From Murimonas intestini (GTDB lineage Bacteria > Bacillota > Clostridia > Lachnospirales > Lachnospiraceae), in NCBI GenBank assembly GCA_003148945.1, contig QGGY01000006.1, forward strand, positions 248,001 through 312,000: a stretch of DNA of 64,000 nt. Direction: 5' to 3'. A program made the translations under genes and the position numbers. Every line of letters begins with the position of its first letter. The first letter of the stretch is position 1. Under the pieces are notes generated by a model. The model was not told where the DNA came from, did not search any database, and was given only the letters and a program-made list of their open reading frames with translations. Of this stretch, positions 1 through 9,429 are shown one piece after another.

Positions 1-706
1 GCTCTGCGATCTCCGCAGCCAGTCCGTCCTTTTCCTTGACTGCATCAAATACCGTCTTGGCGCTGACCGGCCCATTTCTGAGAACAGATGGCGCATCTGA
101 CTCATCCAGCATTTTATTTGCAAGGCGGACGATCCCTGTAGCTGATACAAACTGCTCCAGACATCCTTTATTCCCGCAGTTGCAGCTCTCTTCCATGGAA
201 TCCTCCACATGTATATGTCCGATCTCACCGCCGGCTCCGTGGCTGCCTGTGACGATTTTGCCATTGACGATGATGCCGCCGCCCACTCCTGTTCCCAGGG
301 TCACCATGACTACATTATGGTATCCGGCTCCGCCGCCCTTCCACATCTCGCCAAGAGCCGCTACATTAGCGTCATTTCCTGCACGAACAGGAAGCCCTGT
401 CATTTTTTCCATCTCTTCTGTCAGCTGCAGATATCCCCAGTGGAGATTCACTGCCACCATGACATTCCCTTCTTCATCAACAGGCCCCGGCACACCGATG
501 CCCACTCCTGCTATCTCTTCCCTGTCCAGCTTTTTCTCAAGAATCTTGGCAGCGATAGTATCCGCCACATCAGGAAGGATATTGATCCCGTTATTCTCTG
601 TTCTTGTATGGATCTCCCACTTATCCAGCACTTCTCCCTTTACATCAAACAGTCCGCACTTTACAGTAGTTCCGCCTACATCAATTCCAAAACAATATTT
701 CTTCAT
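1..706 (-). CDS. glk: ROK-family glucokinase, C-terminus cut by window edge
   Basis: Phosphorylates intracellular glucose to glucose 6-phosphate with ATP. The visible 235 residues begin with the ATP-binding DVGGTTVK motif (residues 9-16). The GNDAN segment with the catalytic Asp, a GGEIGH segment and the ROK zinc signature CNCGNKGCLE follow. The ATG at 706 lies 2 bases after the hprK stop, so it is translated with hprK. The last part of the protein lies outside the window. Other ROK sugar kinases or ROK regulators are the alternative, but there is no N-terminal helix-turn-helix, and a place beside hprK is usual for the Firmicute glucokinase. Confidence 0.88.
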   Translation of the reverse strand, partial: MKKYCFGIDVGGTTVKCGLFDVKGEVLDKWEIHTRTENNGINILPDVADTIAAKILEKKLDREEIAGVGIGVPGPVDEEGNVMVAVNLHWGYLQLTEEMEKMTGLPVRAGNDANVAALGEMWKGGGAGYHNVVMVTLGTGVGGGIIVNGKIVTGSHGAGGEIGHIHVEDSMEESCNCGNKGCLEQFVSATGIVRLANKMLDESDAPSVLRNGPVSAKTVFDAVKEKDGLAAEIAE

Positions 707-708
707 AA

Positions 709-1653
709 CTATTCTTCTCCTTCTGGTGTTCTTCTTTTAGCCAGTGAATTCTGCACACGGTTGTACAGTTCCTGGGCTGCATTATATCCCATCTTCTTCT
801 GCCTGTGGTTAACTGCTGCCGATTCAACAATAACGGCCAGGTTCCTGCCCGGTCTGATGGGAAGTGAATGGCAGACGACCTTATTTCCTAAAAACTCTGT
901 ATATTCCTCTTCCAGTCCCAGCCTGTCGTATTCCTTCTCCTTGTCCCACTCTTCCAACTTGATGACAAGGTCGATAGACTGGGTATTCTTAACACTCTCA
1001 ACACCGAACAGCGTCTTTACGTCAATGATGCCGATACCTCTCAGCTCTATAAAGTGCCTTGTAATATCCGGCGCGCTTCCTATCAGAGTCTCATCGCTGA
1101 CCCTGCGCAGCTCCACCACATCATCTGATACAAGCCTGTGTCCCCTCTTGATCAGCTCCAGGGCAGCCTCGCTCTTGCCGATACCGCTCTCTCCCATGAT
1201 CAGGACACCCTCGCCGTATACATCCACCAGCACTCCGTGGATAGAGATACAGGGAGCCAGCTCTACGTTCAGCCACCTGATGATCTCCGCCATAAAGGAG
1301 GATGTGGTCTTGGTGGTAGTGAGCACCGGGACCTGGTACTTGTGGGCCAGCTCCAGCATATCCTCATCCGGCTCTGTCTTAGTCGTATATATGACGCAGG
1401 GGATCTTGCTGGCCAGAAACTGTTCATATACAGGCAGTTTCTTTTCTCTTGGAAGATGCTCCAGATAAGTATATTCCACATATCCGATTATCTGTACTCG
1501 CTCTGAATCAAAATGATCAAAATACCCTGTAAGCTGCAGGGCCGGCCTGTTGATATCCGGAAGTGTCAGCTTAACGGGCGACATATCAATATCAGGCGTC
1601 ACATTTTTTAAATTCAGCTTTTCTACTAATTTCGTTAAAGGTACGCTGCTCAT
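709..1653 (-). CDS. hprK: HPr kinase/phosphorylase
   Basis: Bifunctional enzyme that phosphorylates or dephosphorylates Ser46 of HPr and so sets carbon catabolite control through CcpA. The 314 residues match the family length. The N-terminal domain covers about 1-130. The catalytic domain has His-Gly at 139-140, the P-loop GESGIGKS at 154-161 and the acidic pair DD at 177-178, followed by the family signature region around SAPDITRHFIELRG. The start ATG at 1653 has AGGAG upstream. It sits in the minus-strand run uvrC-hprK-glk, 111 bp after uvrC. It matters here because many carbohydrate genes in the window should be under its control. Confidence 0.96.
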   Translation of the reverse strand: MSSVPLTKLVEKLNLKNVTPDIDMSPVKLTLPDINRPALQLTGYFDHFDSERVQIIGYVEYTYLEHLPREKKLPVYEQFLASKIPCVIYTTKTEPDEDMLELAHKYQVPVLTTTKTTSSFMAEIIRWLNVELAPCISIHGVLVDVYGEGVLIMGESGIGKSEAALELIKRGHRLVSDDVVELRRVSDETLIGSAPDITRHFIELRGIGIIDVKTLFGVESVKNTQSIDLVIKLEEWDKEKEYDRLGLEEEYTEFLGNKVVCHSLPIRPGRNLAVIVESAAVNHRQKKMGYNAAQELYNRVQNSLAKRRTPEGEE

Positions 1654-1764
1654 AGATGTTCTCCTTCTCCAAATTCATTCTCCCGGCAGCGCCCTTTGGG
1701 GACTGCCTGTTTTGTTACTATTCTACCATACTTATTCCGGAACATCAAACCGTAATAAATTTTC

Positions 1765-3597
1765 TTAATGGAAAAATTCATATACCTTCCTGGCGCTGGC
1801 CTCGTTCATGGAAGGGGCCCCCGCCAGTTCTTCCACACTTGCCTCCCGCACTGCCTCCAGGGATTTGAATGTCCTCATCAGTGACTTTCTCCTGGCCGGA
1901 CCGATGCCATCTATATCATCCAGGATAGAATGTACCTGCTCCTTGCTTCTCAGTGACCTGTGGTATTCTATAGCAAACCTGTGGGCCTCGTCCTGGATCC
2001 TGGTGATCAGCTTAAAGCCTTCTGAATTCCTGTCTATGGGAAGTTCCACATTATTATAGTAAAGCCCTCTTGTTCTGTGATTGTCATCTTTTACCATGCC
2101 GCAGACGGGAATGGACAGATTCAGCTTTTCAAGCACCTGGAGCGCGATATTCACCTGCCCTTTTCCTCCATCCATCATAATCAGGTCAGGGAATACGCTG
2201 AAGCTTCCCATCTCCTTTGCACTCTCCTCAAGCCCTCTGCTGAAGCGTCTTGTGAGCACTTCCTCCATGCTGGCATAATCATCAGGACCCTTCACTGATT
2301 TTATCTTGAACTTTCTGTAGTCGCTGCGCTTTGGCTTACCCTTCTCATAGACTACCATGGAACCAACTGATTCAAACCCGCTGATATTAGATATATCGAA
2401 AGCCTCCACGCGCACTGTATTTTCCAGCCCCAGGATTTCCGCGATCTCCTTCATGGCTCCTATGGTCCGCCCTTCCTCCCTCTTTATCTTATCCCTGTCC
2501 TGGCTCAGGATGATCTGGGCATTTCTGGCCGCCAATTCCACCAGCTTTTCCTTTGATCCCCGCTTTGGTACCCGTATATGGACTCTCTGTCCTCTCTTCT
2601 GCGTCAGCCAGTCCTCTATGATCTCAGGCTCCTCGATCTCCTCCTGCAGCATCAGCTCTCTTGGAATAAAAGGCGTCCCTGCATAGAACTGCTTCACAAA
2701 GCTGCCGAGTATGGCCCCCTTCGTATCCTGCGGGGCTACGCGCAGGTAAAAGTGATCCCTGCCTATCAGCCTGCCGTCCCTGACAAAGAACACCTGCACC
2801 ACTGCATCCGTATCATCTGACTCCATGGCGATGACATCCTTGTCTTCCCCGTCGCTGCTTGTGATCTTCTGCTTCTGTGCCACCTGTTTTACGCTTTTTA
2901 GCTGCTCCCTGTACTCGATCGCCGCCTCAAAGTCCATATTTTCTGAAGCCTCGTCCATTCTGGACTGGAGCATTTTCAGGATGGGCGCATAATTGCCGCT
3001 CAAAAAATCGATCACACCGTCAATTGACTTTTTGTACTCCTCCTGGCTGATGAAGCCCTGGCAGGGGGCACTGCACTGTTTGATATGGTAATTCAGGCAG
3101 GGCCTGTCTTTTCCTATATCCCTGGGCAGCACTCTGTGGCAGGTCCTGATCTTATAAAGCTTATGTATGAGCTCTATTGTATCCTTCACCGCCCCCGCGC
3201 TGGTATAAGGCCCGAAATACTTGGATTTATCCTTCTTCATGGTCCTGGAGAAGAGCACTCTCGGAAAATCCTCATTCACAGTCACCCTGATAAACGGATA
3301 GGCCTTGTCGTCCTTCAGCATAGTGTTATACTTGGGCATATGCTCTTTTATCAGGTTGCACTCCAGTACAAGGGCCTCCAGCTCTGAGTCTGTCACGATA
3401 TACTCAAAACGGCTGATATGCGTCACCATCTGCTCTATCTTGGCGCCTTTATTCCTGCTGCTCTGGAAATACTGCCTTACCCTGTTCTTCAGGCTGACGG
3501 CCTTGCCCACATAAATGATGGCATCCCTGTCATCATGCATGATGTAGACGCCGGGGCGGGCGGGCAGTTTTTTCAGTTCTTCTTCTATATTAAACAT
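1765..3597 (-). CDS. uvrC: excinuclease ABC subunit C
   Basis: Nuclease of the UvrABC nucleotide excision repair complex that makes both incisions. The 610 residues carry an N-terminal GIY-YIG domain (about 13-92), a UVR helical hairpin near 205-235 for UvrB contact and an RNase H-like endonuclease domain starting near [10 protein letters not shown]. The C-terminal helix-hairpin-helix pair contains IDGIGPARR. Length and domain order are standard. The start at 3597 is the natural one, [18 protein letters not shown]. It is followed by hprK on the same strand and separated from the upstream ftsH by an intrinsic terminator, so uvrC probably has its own promoter. Confidence 0.97.
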   Translation of the reverse strand: MFNIEEELKKLPARPGVYIMHDDRDAIIYVGKAVSLKNRVRQYFQSSRNKGAKIEQMVTHISRFEYIVTDSELEALVLECNLIKEHMPKYNTMLKDDKAYPFIRVTVNEDFPRVLFSRTMKKDKSKYFGPYTSAGAVKDTIELIHKLYKIRTCHRVLPRDIGKDRPCLNYHIKQCSAPCQGFISQEEYKKSIDGVIDFLSGNYAPILKMLQSRMDEASENMDFEAAIEYREQLKSVKQVAQKQKITSSDGEDKDVIAMESDDTDAVVQVFFVRDGRLIGRDHFYLRVAPQDTKGAILGSFVKQFYAGTPFIPRELMLQEEIEEPEIIEDWLTQKRGQRVHIRVPKRGSKEKLVELAARNAQIILSQDRDKIKREEGRTIGAMKEIAEILGLENTVRVEAFDISNISGFESVGSMVVYEKGKPKRSDYRKFKIKSVKGPDDYASMEEVLTRRFSRGLEESAKEMGSFSVFPDLIMMDGGKGQVNIALQVLEKLNLSIPVCGMVKDDNHRTRGLYYNNVELPIDRNSEGFKLITRIQDEAHRFAIEYHRSLRSKEQVHSILDDIDGIGPARRKSLMRTFKSLEAVREASVEELAGAPSMNEASARKVYEFFH

Positions 3598-3653
3598 ATC
3601 CTGTCTTCCTCTCTCATCAGTGATACAGTACCATATGCAGTATTACGTGAAAA

Positions 3654-3690
3654 CAGCCCGTACCGGCGCATCATGCGGCGGTATGGGCTG
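3654..3690 (-). terminator. rho-independent terminator of ftsH
   Basis: Inverted repeat of 17-base arms (3654-3670 and 3674-3690, a few mismatches) followed on the minus strand by TTTT. It lies between the ftsH stop (3742) and the uvrC start (3597). Confidence 0.75.
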
Positions 3691-3741
3691 CTGCCCCGGA
3701 TTCTCCGACAAACACACGGAAACATCTCACGGGATAGTGTT

Positions 3742-5805
3742 TTATTTTGTATCCGGATCAGGCATGATAATTACATCCGGCACCTTCTGCTGGCTTTCCT
3801 CCGGCTGTTTATCCTCCAGAGCCGGTTTTCCGGCTGTGCTGTCCTCCAGCTGTCTTGTGCCGTCAGCATTACCGTCACTCAGTTCAGATTCCTTTACCTT
3901 GCGGAATATTTCCATGAACTCTTTTCCTGTGATCGTTTCTTTCTCGATCAGGAATGCTGCTATCTCATCAAGAGCCCTGCGGTTCTCCAAAAGGAGGCGC
4001 TTTGCTTCTGCATATGCAGCCTTAAGCACTTTCATGACCTCATGGTCCACCTCCGCAGCTGTCTCATCGCTGCAGTTTAAGATCGTGCGGTTATCCAGAT
4101 ACTGGTTTTCAGGCAGCTCCAGCCCCATCATGCCGAACCTGTCGGACATTCCGTACTGGGTGATCATTGCCCTGGCCAGCTTCGTAGCCTGCTCAATATC
4201 ATTGGCTGCGCCTGTGGTGATACTGTCAAACACAAGTTCCTCAGCCGCACGCCCGGCCACACATTCCACAATGCGGGCATCCAGCTCTTTTTTAGAATTG
4301 AGGAATTTCTCTTCCTCAGGAACATTCATTACATACCCCAGTGCACCCATAGTCCTGGGCACAATGGTGATCTTCTGAACCGGCTCGGAATCCTTCTGGA
4401 GCGCGCTCACAAGAGCATGGCCCACCTCATGGTAAGATACGATCCTGCGCTCTTCCTGGCTTAAGATCTTATTTTTCTTTTCCTTACCTACAAGTACTAC
4501 CTCTACGGACTCAAACAGATCCTGCTGGGAAACTGCCCTCCTGCCTTTCTTGACTGCAAGGATGGCTGCTTCATTTATCATGTTCGCCAGGTCTGAACCC
4601 ACAGCTCCTGAAGTTGCCAGAGCTATTCCCTCCAGATCTACTGTCTCATCCAGAAGCACATCCTTTGAATGTACCTTGAGTATATCCACACGGCCTTTCA
4701 GATCAGGTTTATCCACTATGATACGCCTGTCAAACCGTCCCGGACGCAGAAGCGCGGAATCCAGAACCTCAGGCCTGTTTGTCGCAGCCAGGATCAGCAG
4801 CCCCTTAGATGTGTCAAAACCATCCATTTCAGCCAGAAGCTGGTTCAGCGTCTGCTCCCTCTCATCATTGCCTCCGCCGTACCTGCTGTCACGGCTCTTA
4901 CCGATAGCATCGATCTCGTCAATGAAGATAATACATGGAGCGCTCTTTTTGGCCTCCTCGAAAAGGTCACGGACACGCGACGCACCAACACCTACAAACA
5001 TTTCCACGAAATCAGATCCTGAGATCGAGAAGAACGGCACATGTGCCTCCCCTGCCACCGCCTTGGCCAGCAGTGTCTTACCTGTTCCCGGAGGACCTAC
5101 AAGCAGGGCGCCCTTTGGAAGCTTGGCACCGATCTGTGTGTATTTGCCCGGATTCTCAAGGAAGTCCACAACCTCCTGGAGAGATTCCTTCGCTTCGTCC
5201 TGTCCGGCTACATCCCGGAATGTCACGCCTGTCTCTTTCTGGGCATAGACTCTTGACTTATTTTTGCCTACGTTCATGACACCGCCGCCGCTTTTCGACA
5301 TTTTCCTGAACATGAACCACAGCAGTACCCAGACAAGTATCAGGGGCACAAATGTCAGCAGCAGATTCAGGATCAGAGCTGAAGTCCCGTCAGGTATCTC
5401 CTGATTACATTCCACTCCGGCAGCCAGAAGGTTCTTTGTCAGATCAGGGTCATCCATAACGCCTGTATAATAAGTCAGCTCAACCCCCTGATAGGGCTGT
5501 TCCTTGGGCACGATCACGATATCTGTACTGGAGATCGTTACCTTCGCAACCTGACCCTTATCCACCATTTCCATAAACTGGTCGTAACTGATTTCCTTTG
5601 AGGTCGAATCTTTCAGCATATTGTTGAAAAGGCTCATGCCTAAAAGAGTAAGCAAAGTCACCACTAAAAAAATGACGATTGTCTGACCGCCCTTTGGAGG
5701 TTTCCCGTTGGAATTATTATTTTGATTATTTGGATTATTTTGATTATTCGGACCGTTACCTGGACCATTTCCCGGCCCGTTTTGCGGCATTTGGTTATTA
5801 TTCAT
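3742..5805 (-). CDS. ftsH: ATP-dependent membrane zinc metalloprotease FtsH
   Basis: Membrane-anchored AAA+ protease that degrades misassembled membrane proteins and short-lived regulators. The 687 residues begin with a low-complexity Asn/Gly/Pro/Gln tail (1-40). Then come a membrane helix (about 42-62), an extracytoplasmic domain and a second helix (about 143-166). The AAA module has Walker A GPPGTGKT at 237-244 and Walker B FIDEID near 294-299. The zinc site HEVGH is at 459-463, with Val where Ala is usual (HEAGH). The C-terminal tail is acidic and hydrophilic. The Asn-rich N-terminus before the first helix is longer than in Bacillus FtsH. Transcribed alone from a good promoter at 5835-5863. 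Confidence 0.96.
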   Translation of the reverse strand: MNNNQMPQNGPGNGPGNGPNNQNNPNNQNNNSNGKPPKGGQTIVIFLVVTLLTLLGMSLFNNMLKDSTSKEISYDQFMEMVDKGQVAKVTISSTDIVIVPKEQPYQGVELTYYTGVMDDPDLTKNLLAAGVECNQEIPDGTSALILNLLLTFVPLILVWVLLWFMFRKMSKSGGGVMNVGKNKSRVYAQKETGVTFRDVAGQDEAKESLQEVVDFLENPGKYTQIGAKLPKGALLVGPPGTGKTLLAKAVAGEAHVPFFSISGSDFVEMFVGVGASRVRDLFEEAKKSAPCIIFIDEIDAIGKSRDSRYGGGNDEREQTLNQLLAEMDGFDTSKGLLILAATNRPEVLDSALLRPGRFDRRIIVDKPDLKGRVDILKVHSKDVLLDETVDLEGIALATSGAVGSDLANMINEAAILAVKKGRRAVSQQDLFESVEVVLVGKEKKNKILSQEERRIVSYHEVGHALVSALQKDSEPVQKITIVPRTMGALGYVMNVPEEEKFLNSKKELDARIVECVAGRAAEELVFDSITTGAANDIEQATKLARAMITQYGMSDRFGMMGLELPENQYLDNRTILNCSDETAAEVDHEVMKVLKAAYAEAKRLLLENRRALDEIAAFLIEKETITGKEFMEIFRKVKESELSDGNADGTRQLEDSTAGKPALEDKQPEESQQKVPDVIIMPDPDTK

Positions 5806-5834
5806 CTTTTTCCTCCTCGTACTAAGTCCCCTTT

Positions 5835-5863
5835 ATTATAAGTACTGTCCTCCGATAAATCAA
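5835..5863 (-). promoter_or_regulatory. sigma-A type promoter of ftsH
   Basis: On the minus strand, -35 TTGATT (5858-5863), a 17-bp spacer and -10 TATAAT (5835-5840), followed by the ftsH ribosome-binding site. Spacing is consensus. Confidence 0.7.
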
Positions 5864-6006
5864 GACAAATAAATCATAAGTTTGTTAAAATCATGTGAAT
5901 TTCTAAAGGTTTTCTAAAAAACCAGTGGCATAACACTTCACAAATGTAGTATACTCTTTATTATCTGCAAAACATGTCTAGAAATGCAAGGAAAGGTACG
6001 AAGTAT

Positions 6007-7485
6007 ATGAAAATCGGATTTGATAATGAGAAATACCTGAAAACGCAGTCCCAGCATATCAGGGAGAGGATTAACCAGTTTGACAATAAGCTCTACCTGG
6101 AATTCGGCGGGAAGCTCTTTGACGACTTCCACGCTTCCAGGGTCCTGCCGGGATTTGAGCCGGACAGTAAGCTGAGGATGCTCATGCAGCTGGCAGACCA
6201 GGCTGAGATCGTCATCGTCATCAGCGCCGGGGATATTGAAAAGAACAAAGTCCGCGGTGACCTGGGCATCACATATGACACTGACGTCCTGCGTCTCATA
6301 GATTCCTTTGAGGAAAAAGGGCTCTATGTGGGCAGTGTAGTCATCACACAGTATTCCGGCCAGTCAAGTGCAGACCTGTTTAAAAGCCGTCTGAAGAAAC
6401 TGGGTGTCAAGGTATATACACATTACTCTATAGAAGGCTATCCGGGCAATATTCCGCTTATCGTAAGTGACAACGGCTACGGAAAAAATGAATATATAGA
6501 AACTACAAGACCTCTTGTAGTGATAACAGCTCCGGGACCCGGAAGCGGCAAGATGGCCACCTGCCTCTCCCAGCTCTATCATGAGCAGAAGCGGGGCATC
6601 AATGCAGGCTATGCCAAGTTTGAGACATTCCCCATCTGGGATCTCTCACTGAAGCACCCTGTCAACCTTGCATATGAGGCCGCCACTGTTGATCTGAATG
6701 ATATCAATATGATCGATCCTTTTCATTTGGAGTCCTACGGAAAAACTGCTGTCAACTATAACAGGGATATCGAGATCTTCCCTGTCCTTACCGCCATCTT
6801 CGGCAGGATCTTCGGAGAAAGCCCTTATAAATCTCCCACGGACATGGGCGTAAACATGGCAGGAAGCTGTATCATTGATGATGAAGCGTGCCGCGAAGCC
6901 TCCCGCCAGGAGATCATCAGGCGTTACTATGCCGCGCTGAACGGCCTGCTGACAGGTTCCTGCACAGAGGATGAGGTATATAAACTGGAGCTTCTCATGG
7001 AACGCGCACAGGTAACTGCCGAAAACAGGAGAGTAGTGGGAGCTGCGCTGCGCCGTGCGGAAATCACAGGAGGCCCTGCTGCAGCCATGGAGCTCGATGA
7101 CGGAAGGATGATCACCGGAAAGACCACAAATCTGCTCGGCGCTTCTGCCGCTCTTCTTCTGAATGCGCTGAAAGCTCTGGCAGGCATTGACCATGAGCAT
7201 CATGTGATCTCCCCTGAGGCTATTGAGCCGATCCAGAGACTGAAGACCAGCTACCTTGGAAGCAAGAATCCCCGGCTCCACACAGATGAGGTGCTTATCG
7301 CCCTTTCCATGAGCGCATCCACAAGCCAGGAGGCCCAGCTTGCCCTTGCGCAGCTGCCCCAGCTCAAAGGCTGCCAGGTACACACCTCAGTCATGCTCTC
7401 CACAGTGGACATGAAGACCTTTATGCGTCTTGGCATACAGCTCACAAGTGAGGCGAAATACGAACACAACAGGATTTATCATTAG
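6007..7485 (+). CDS. DUF1846 domain-containing protein
   Basis: Cytoplasmic protein of 492 residues belonging to the DUF1846 family, common in Firmicutes and Actinobacteria and without an assigned reaction. Recognisable family features are the N-terminal KIGFDNEKYL, the middle segment APGPGSGKMATCLSQLYHEQ, which resembles a nucleotide-binding loop, and the following KFETFPIWDL. The ATG at 6007 is preferred over one at 5974 because AGGAAAGG ends about 9 bases upstream. It precedes pyrG but is separated from it by a promoter and a terminator, so the two are only partly co-transcribed. I can support the family but not a function. Confidence 0.85.
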   Translation: MKIGFDNEKYLKTQSQHIRERINQFDNKLYLEFGGKLFDDFHASRVLPGFEPDSKLRMLMQLADQAEIVIVISAGDIEKNKVRGDLGITYDTDVLRLIDSFEEKGLYVGSVVITQYSGQSSADLFKSRLKKLGVKVYTHYSIEGYPGNIPLIVSDNGYGKNEYIETTRPLVVITAPGPGSGKMATCLSQLYHEQKRGINAGYAKFETFPIWDLSLKHPVNLAYEAATVDLNDINMIDPFHLESYGKTAVNYNRDIEIFPVLTAIFGRIFGESPYKSPTDMGVNMAGSCIIDDEACREASRQEIIRRYYAALNGLLTGSCTEDEVYKLELLMERAQVTAENRRVVGAALRRAEITGGPAAAMELDDGRMITGKTTNLLGASAALLLNALKALAGIDHEHHVISPEAIEPIQRLKTSYLGSKNPRLHTDEVLIALSMSASTSQEAQLALAQLPQLKGCQVHTSVMLSTVDMKTFMRLGIQLTSEAKYEHNRIYH

Positions 7486-7489
7486 ACCC

Positions 7490-7518
7490 TTTACAACTGA
7501 ATCCAATTAGTATATAAT
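7490..7518 (+). promoter_or_regulatory. sigma-A promoter of pyrG leader
   Basis: TTTACA (7490-7495), 17-bp spacer, TATAAT (7513-7518), directly after the DUF1846 stop. Transcription should begin near 7525, upstream of the leader terminator. Confidence 0.8.
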
Positions 7519-7539
7519 GCAGGAATGTGATGGACAAGG

Positions 7540-7585
7540 GAGTCCGAAATGCAGCGCTTTGCGCTTAATTTCGGACTCTTTTTTT
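7540..7585 (+). terminator. intrinsic terminator in the pyrG leader (candidate attenuator)
   Basis: Perfect 11-bp stem GAGTCCGAAAT/ATTTCGGACTC (7540-7550, 7568-7578) capped by AGCGC-TTT-GCGCT and followed by seven T. It lies between the promoter at 7490-7518 and the pyrG start at 7644, where pyrG attenuation is known in Bacillus. The Bacillus mechanism needs a GGGC transcript start, which I do not see here. It could instead only end the DUF1846 transcript. Confidence 0.75.
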
Positions 7586-7643
7586 AATTATTCAGTACGT
7601 AACTCTTCAGTACTTTTATTATCAGATCGCAGGAGGAAAGAAT

Positions 7644-9260
7644 ATGCCAGTAAAATATGTATTTGTTACCGGAGGCGTAGTTTCAGGCCTGGGCAAAGGG
7701 ATCACCGCAGCATCCCTGGGCAGGCTGCTGAAGGCCCGGGGATATAAAGTGACGATGCAAAAATTTGACCCTTATATCAATATAGATCCCGGAACCATGA
7801 ACCCTATCCAGCACGGGGAAGTCTTTGTCACCGACGATGGGGCGGAGACAGACCTGGACCTTGGACATTACGAACGCTTTATTGATGAAAGCCTTGATAA
7901 AAATTCTAATGTCACCACAGGCAAAATTTACTGGAGCGTGCTCCATAAGGAAAGAAGGGGAGATTTCGGCGGCGGAACCGTACAGGTCATCCCCCATATA
8001 ACAAATGAGATCAAAAACAGATTCTACCGCAATTTCACCTCAGATGAGACGAGGATCGCCATTATTGAGGTGGGAGGAACTGTAGGAGATATCGAGAGCC
8101 AGCCCTTCCTGGAGGCGATCCGCCAGTTCCAGCACGATGTGGGCCACGAAAACGCCATCCTGATCCATGTCACTCTGATCCCTTATCTGAAGGCTTCCGG
8201 TGAGATGAAGACTAAACCCACCCAGGCCAGTGTCAAGGAACTGCAGGGCATGGGAATCATGCCGGATATAATAGTCTGCCGCTCCGAGCTGCCCCTGGAC
8301 AGCCGTCTGAAGGACAAGATCGCCCTGTTCTGCAATGTGCCCAGCAGCCATGTGCTTCAGAACCTAGATGTGGAATATCTCTATGAAGCACCGCTTGCCA
8401 TGGAAAAGGAGCACCTGGCCGAGGTAGCCTGCGAGTGCCTAAAGCTACCCTGCCCTGAACCTGACCTGGAGGACTGGAAATCAATGGTGGAAGCCCTGCG
8501 CAATCCTACAAGAGAGGTGGACGTAGCCCTTGTAGGAAAATACATCCAGCTGCATGATGCCTATATCAGTGTGGTGGAAGCCCTGAAACACGGCGGGATC
8601 GCCAGCCGCGCCACTGTGAATATCCATTGGGTGGATTCTGAACAGCTGACCCTTGAAAATGCAGGTGAAATACTTAGTTCCATGGACGGCATCCTGGTCC
8701 CCGGAGGTTTCGGTGACAGGGGAATTGAGGGAAAAATCGCTGCCATCCAGTACGCACGCACTAAAAAGATCCCGTTCCTCGGACTCTGCCTTGGAATGCA
8801 GCTCTCTATTGTGGAATTCTGCCGCCACGTAGCCGGTTATAACGACGCCCACAGCATTGAACTGGACCCCTCCACCACGCATCCTGTCATTGCCCTCATG
8901 CCTGACCAGGACGGAATAGAAGACATCGGGGGAACCTTAAGGCTCGGCTCTTATCCCTGTGTTCTGGACAAGTCCACCACTGCTTATAAGCTGTACGGCT
9001 CTGAAACTATCTATGAGCGCCACAGGCACCGCTATGAAGTGAATAATGATTACCGCAGCGTACTTACGTCAAACGGTCTGACCCTGTCCGGCATCTCCCC
9101 GGACGGACGCATTGTTGAGATGATCGAACTAAAGGACCATCCATTTTTCCTTGCCACCCAGGGACATCCGGAACTCAAGTCACGTCCAAACAGGCCTCAT
9201 CCCCTGTTCCGCGGATTCATAGACGCTGCCGTAAAACGGTCCGAAAATCCACCAGCCTGA
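7644..9260 (+). CDS. pyrG: CTP synthase
   Basis: Converts UTP to CTP using ATP and glutamine, the last step of pyrimidine nucleotide synthesis. The 538 residues match the family. The N-terminal synthase domain has the P-loop [10 protein letters not shown] (near residue 10) and [11 protein letters not shown]. The C-terminal class I glutaminase domain has the oxyanion strand and nucleophile in LGLCLGMQ (Cys near 380). A His-Pro-Glu segment ([10 protein letters not shown]) near the end completes the Cys-His-Glu triad. The ATG at 7644 follows AGGAGG. The structured leader upstream suggests transcriptional attenuation. A bidirectional terminator follows. Confidence 0.97.
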   Translation: MPVKYVFVTGGVVSGLGKGITAASLGRLLKARGYKVTMQKFDPYINIDPGTMNPIQHGEVFVTDDGAETDLDLGHYERFIDESLDKNSNVTTGKIYWSVLHKERRGDFGGGTVQVIPHITNEIKNRFYRNFTSDETRIAIIEVGGTVGDIESQPFLEAIRQFQHDVGHENAILIHVTLIPYLKASGEMKTKPTQASVKELQGMGIMPDIIVCRSELPLDSRLKDKIALFCNVPSSHVLQNLDVEYLYEAPLAMEKEHLAEVACECLKLPCPEPDLEDWKSMVEALRNPTREVDVALVGKYIQLHDAYISVVEALKHGGIASRATVNIHWVDSEQLTLENAGEILSSMDGILVPGGFGDRGIEGKIAAIQYARTKKIPFLGLCLGMQLSIVEFCRHVAGYNDAHSIELDPSTTHPVIALMPDQDGIEDIGGTLRLGSYPCVLDKSTTAYKLYGSETIYERHRHRYEVNNDYRSVLTSNGLTLSGISPDGRIVEMIELKDHPFFLATQGHPELKSRPNRPHPLFRGFIDAAVKRSENPPA

Positions 9261-9304
9261 GCGGCTCATATTCTCCTGCCAAAGCACTGGCCGATTATCA
9301 TACA

Positions 9305-9357
9305 AAAAGCATGGTATGGTTTAATGGCGCCTGAAGCGCTGTACATACCATGCTTTT
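9305..9357. terminator. bidirectional terminator between pyrG and the alpha-glucosidase gene
   Basis: 14-bp perfect arms AAAAGCATGGTATG (9305-9318) and CATACCATGCTTTT (9344-9357). There are A and T tracts at the outer ends, so it can serve both convergent genes. Confidence 0.8.
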
Positions 9358-9429
9358 CCTTTGATCTTTAATCCTGCGGGCAGCGAGCCAGGTGGACATG
9401 CCTGAAGCTGCGTGAATCACACTGTTTTC

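Noticed and set aside
209-1468. 419-codon open frame on the plus strand opposite glk and hprK
   Set aside because: It lies antisense to two clear genes, has low-complexity Ser-rich translation and no ribosome site. Long shadow frames of this kind are common here.
3620-5248. Plus-strand open frames of 230-250 codons across ftsH
   Set aside because: Antisense shadows of ftsH with no family resemblance and no initiation signal.
7525-7585. Bacillus-type pyrG attenuation by repeated G addition
   Set aside because: The predicted transcript start lacks the GGGC sequence that this mechanism requires; only the terminator is supported.
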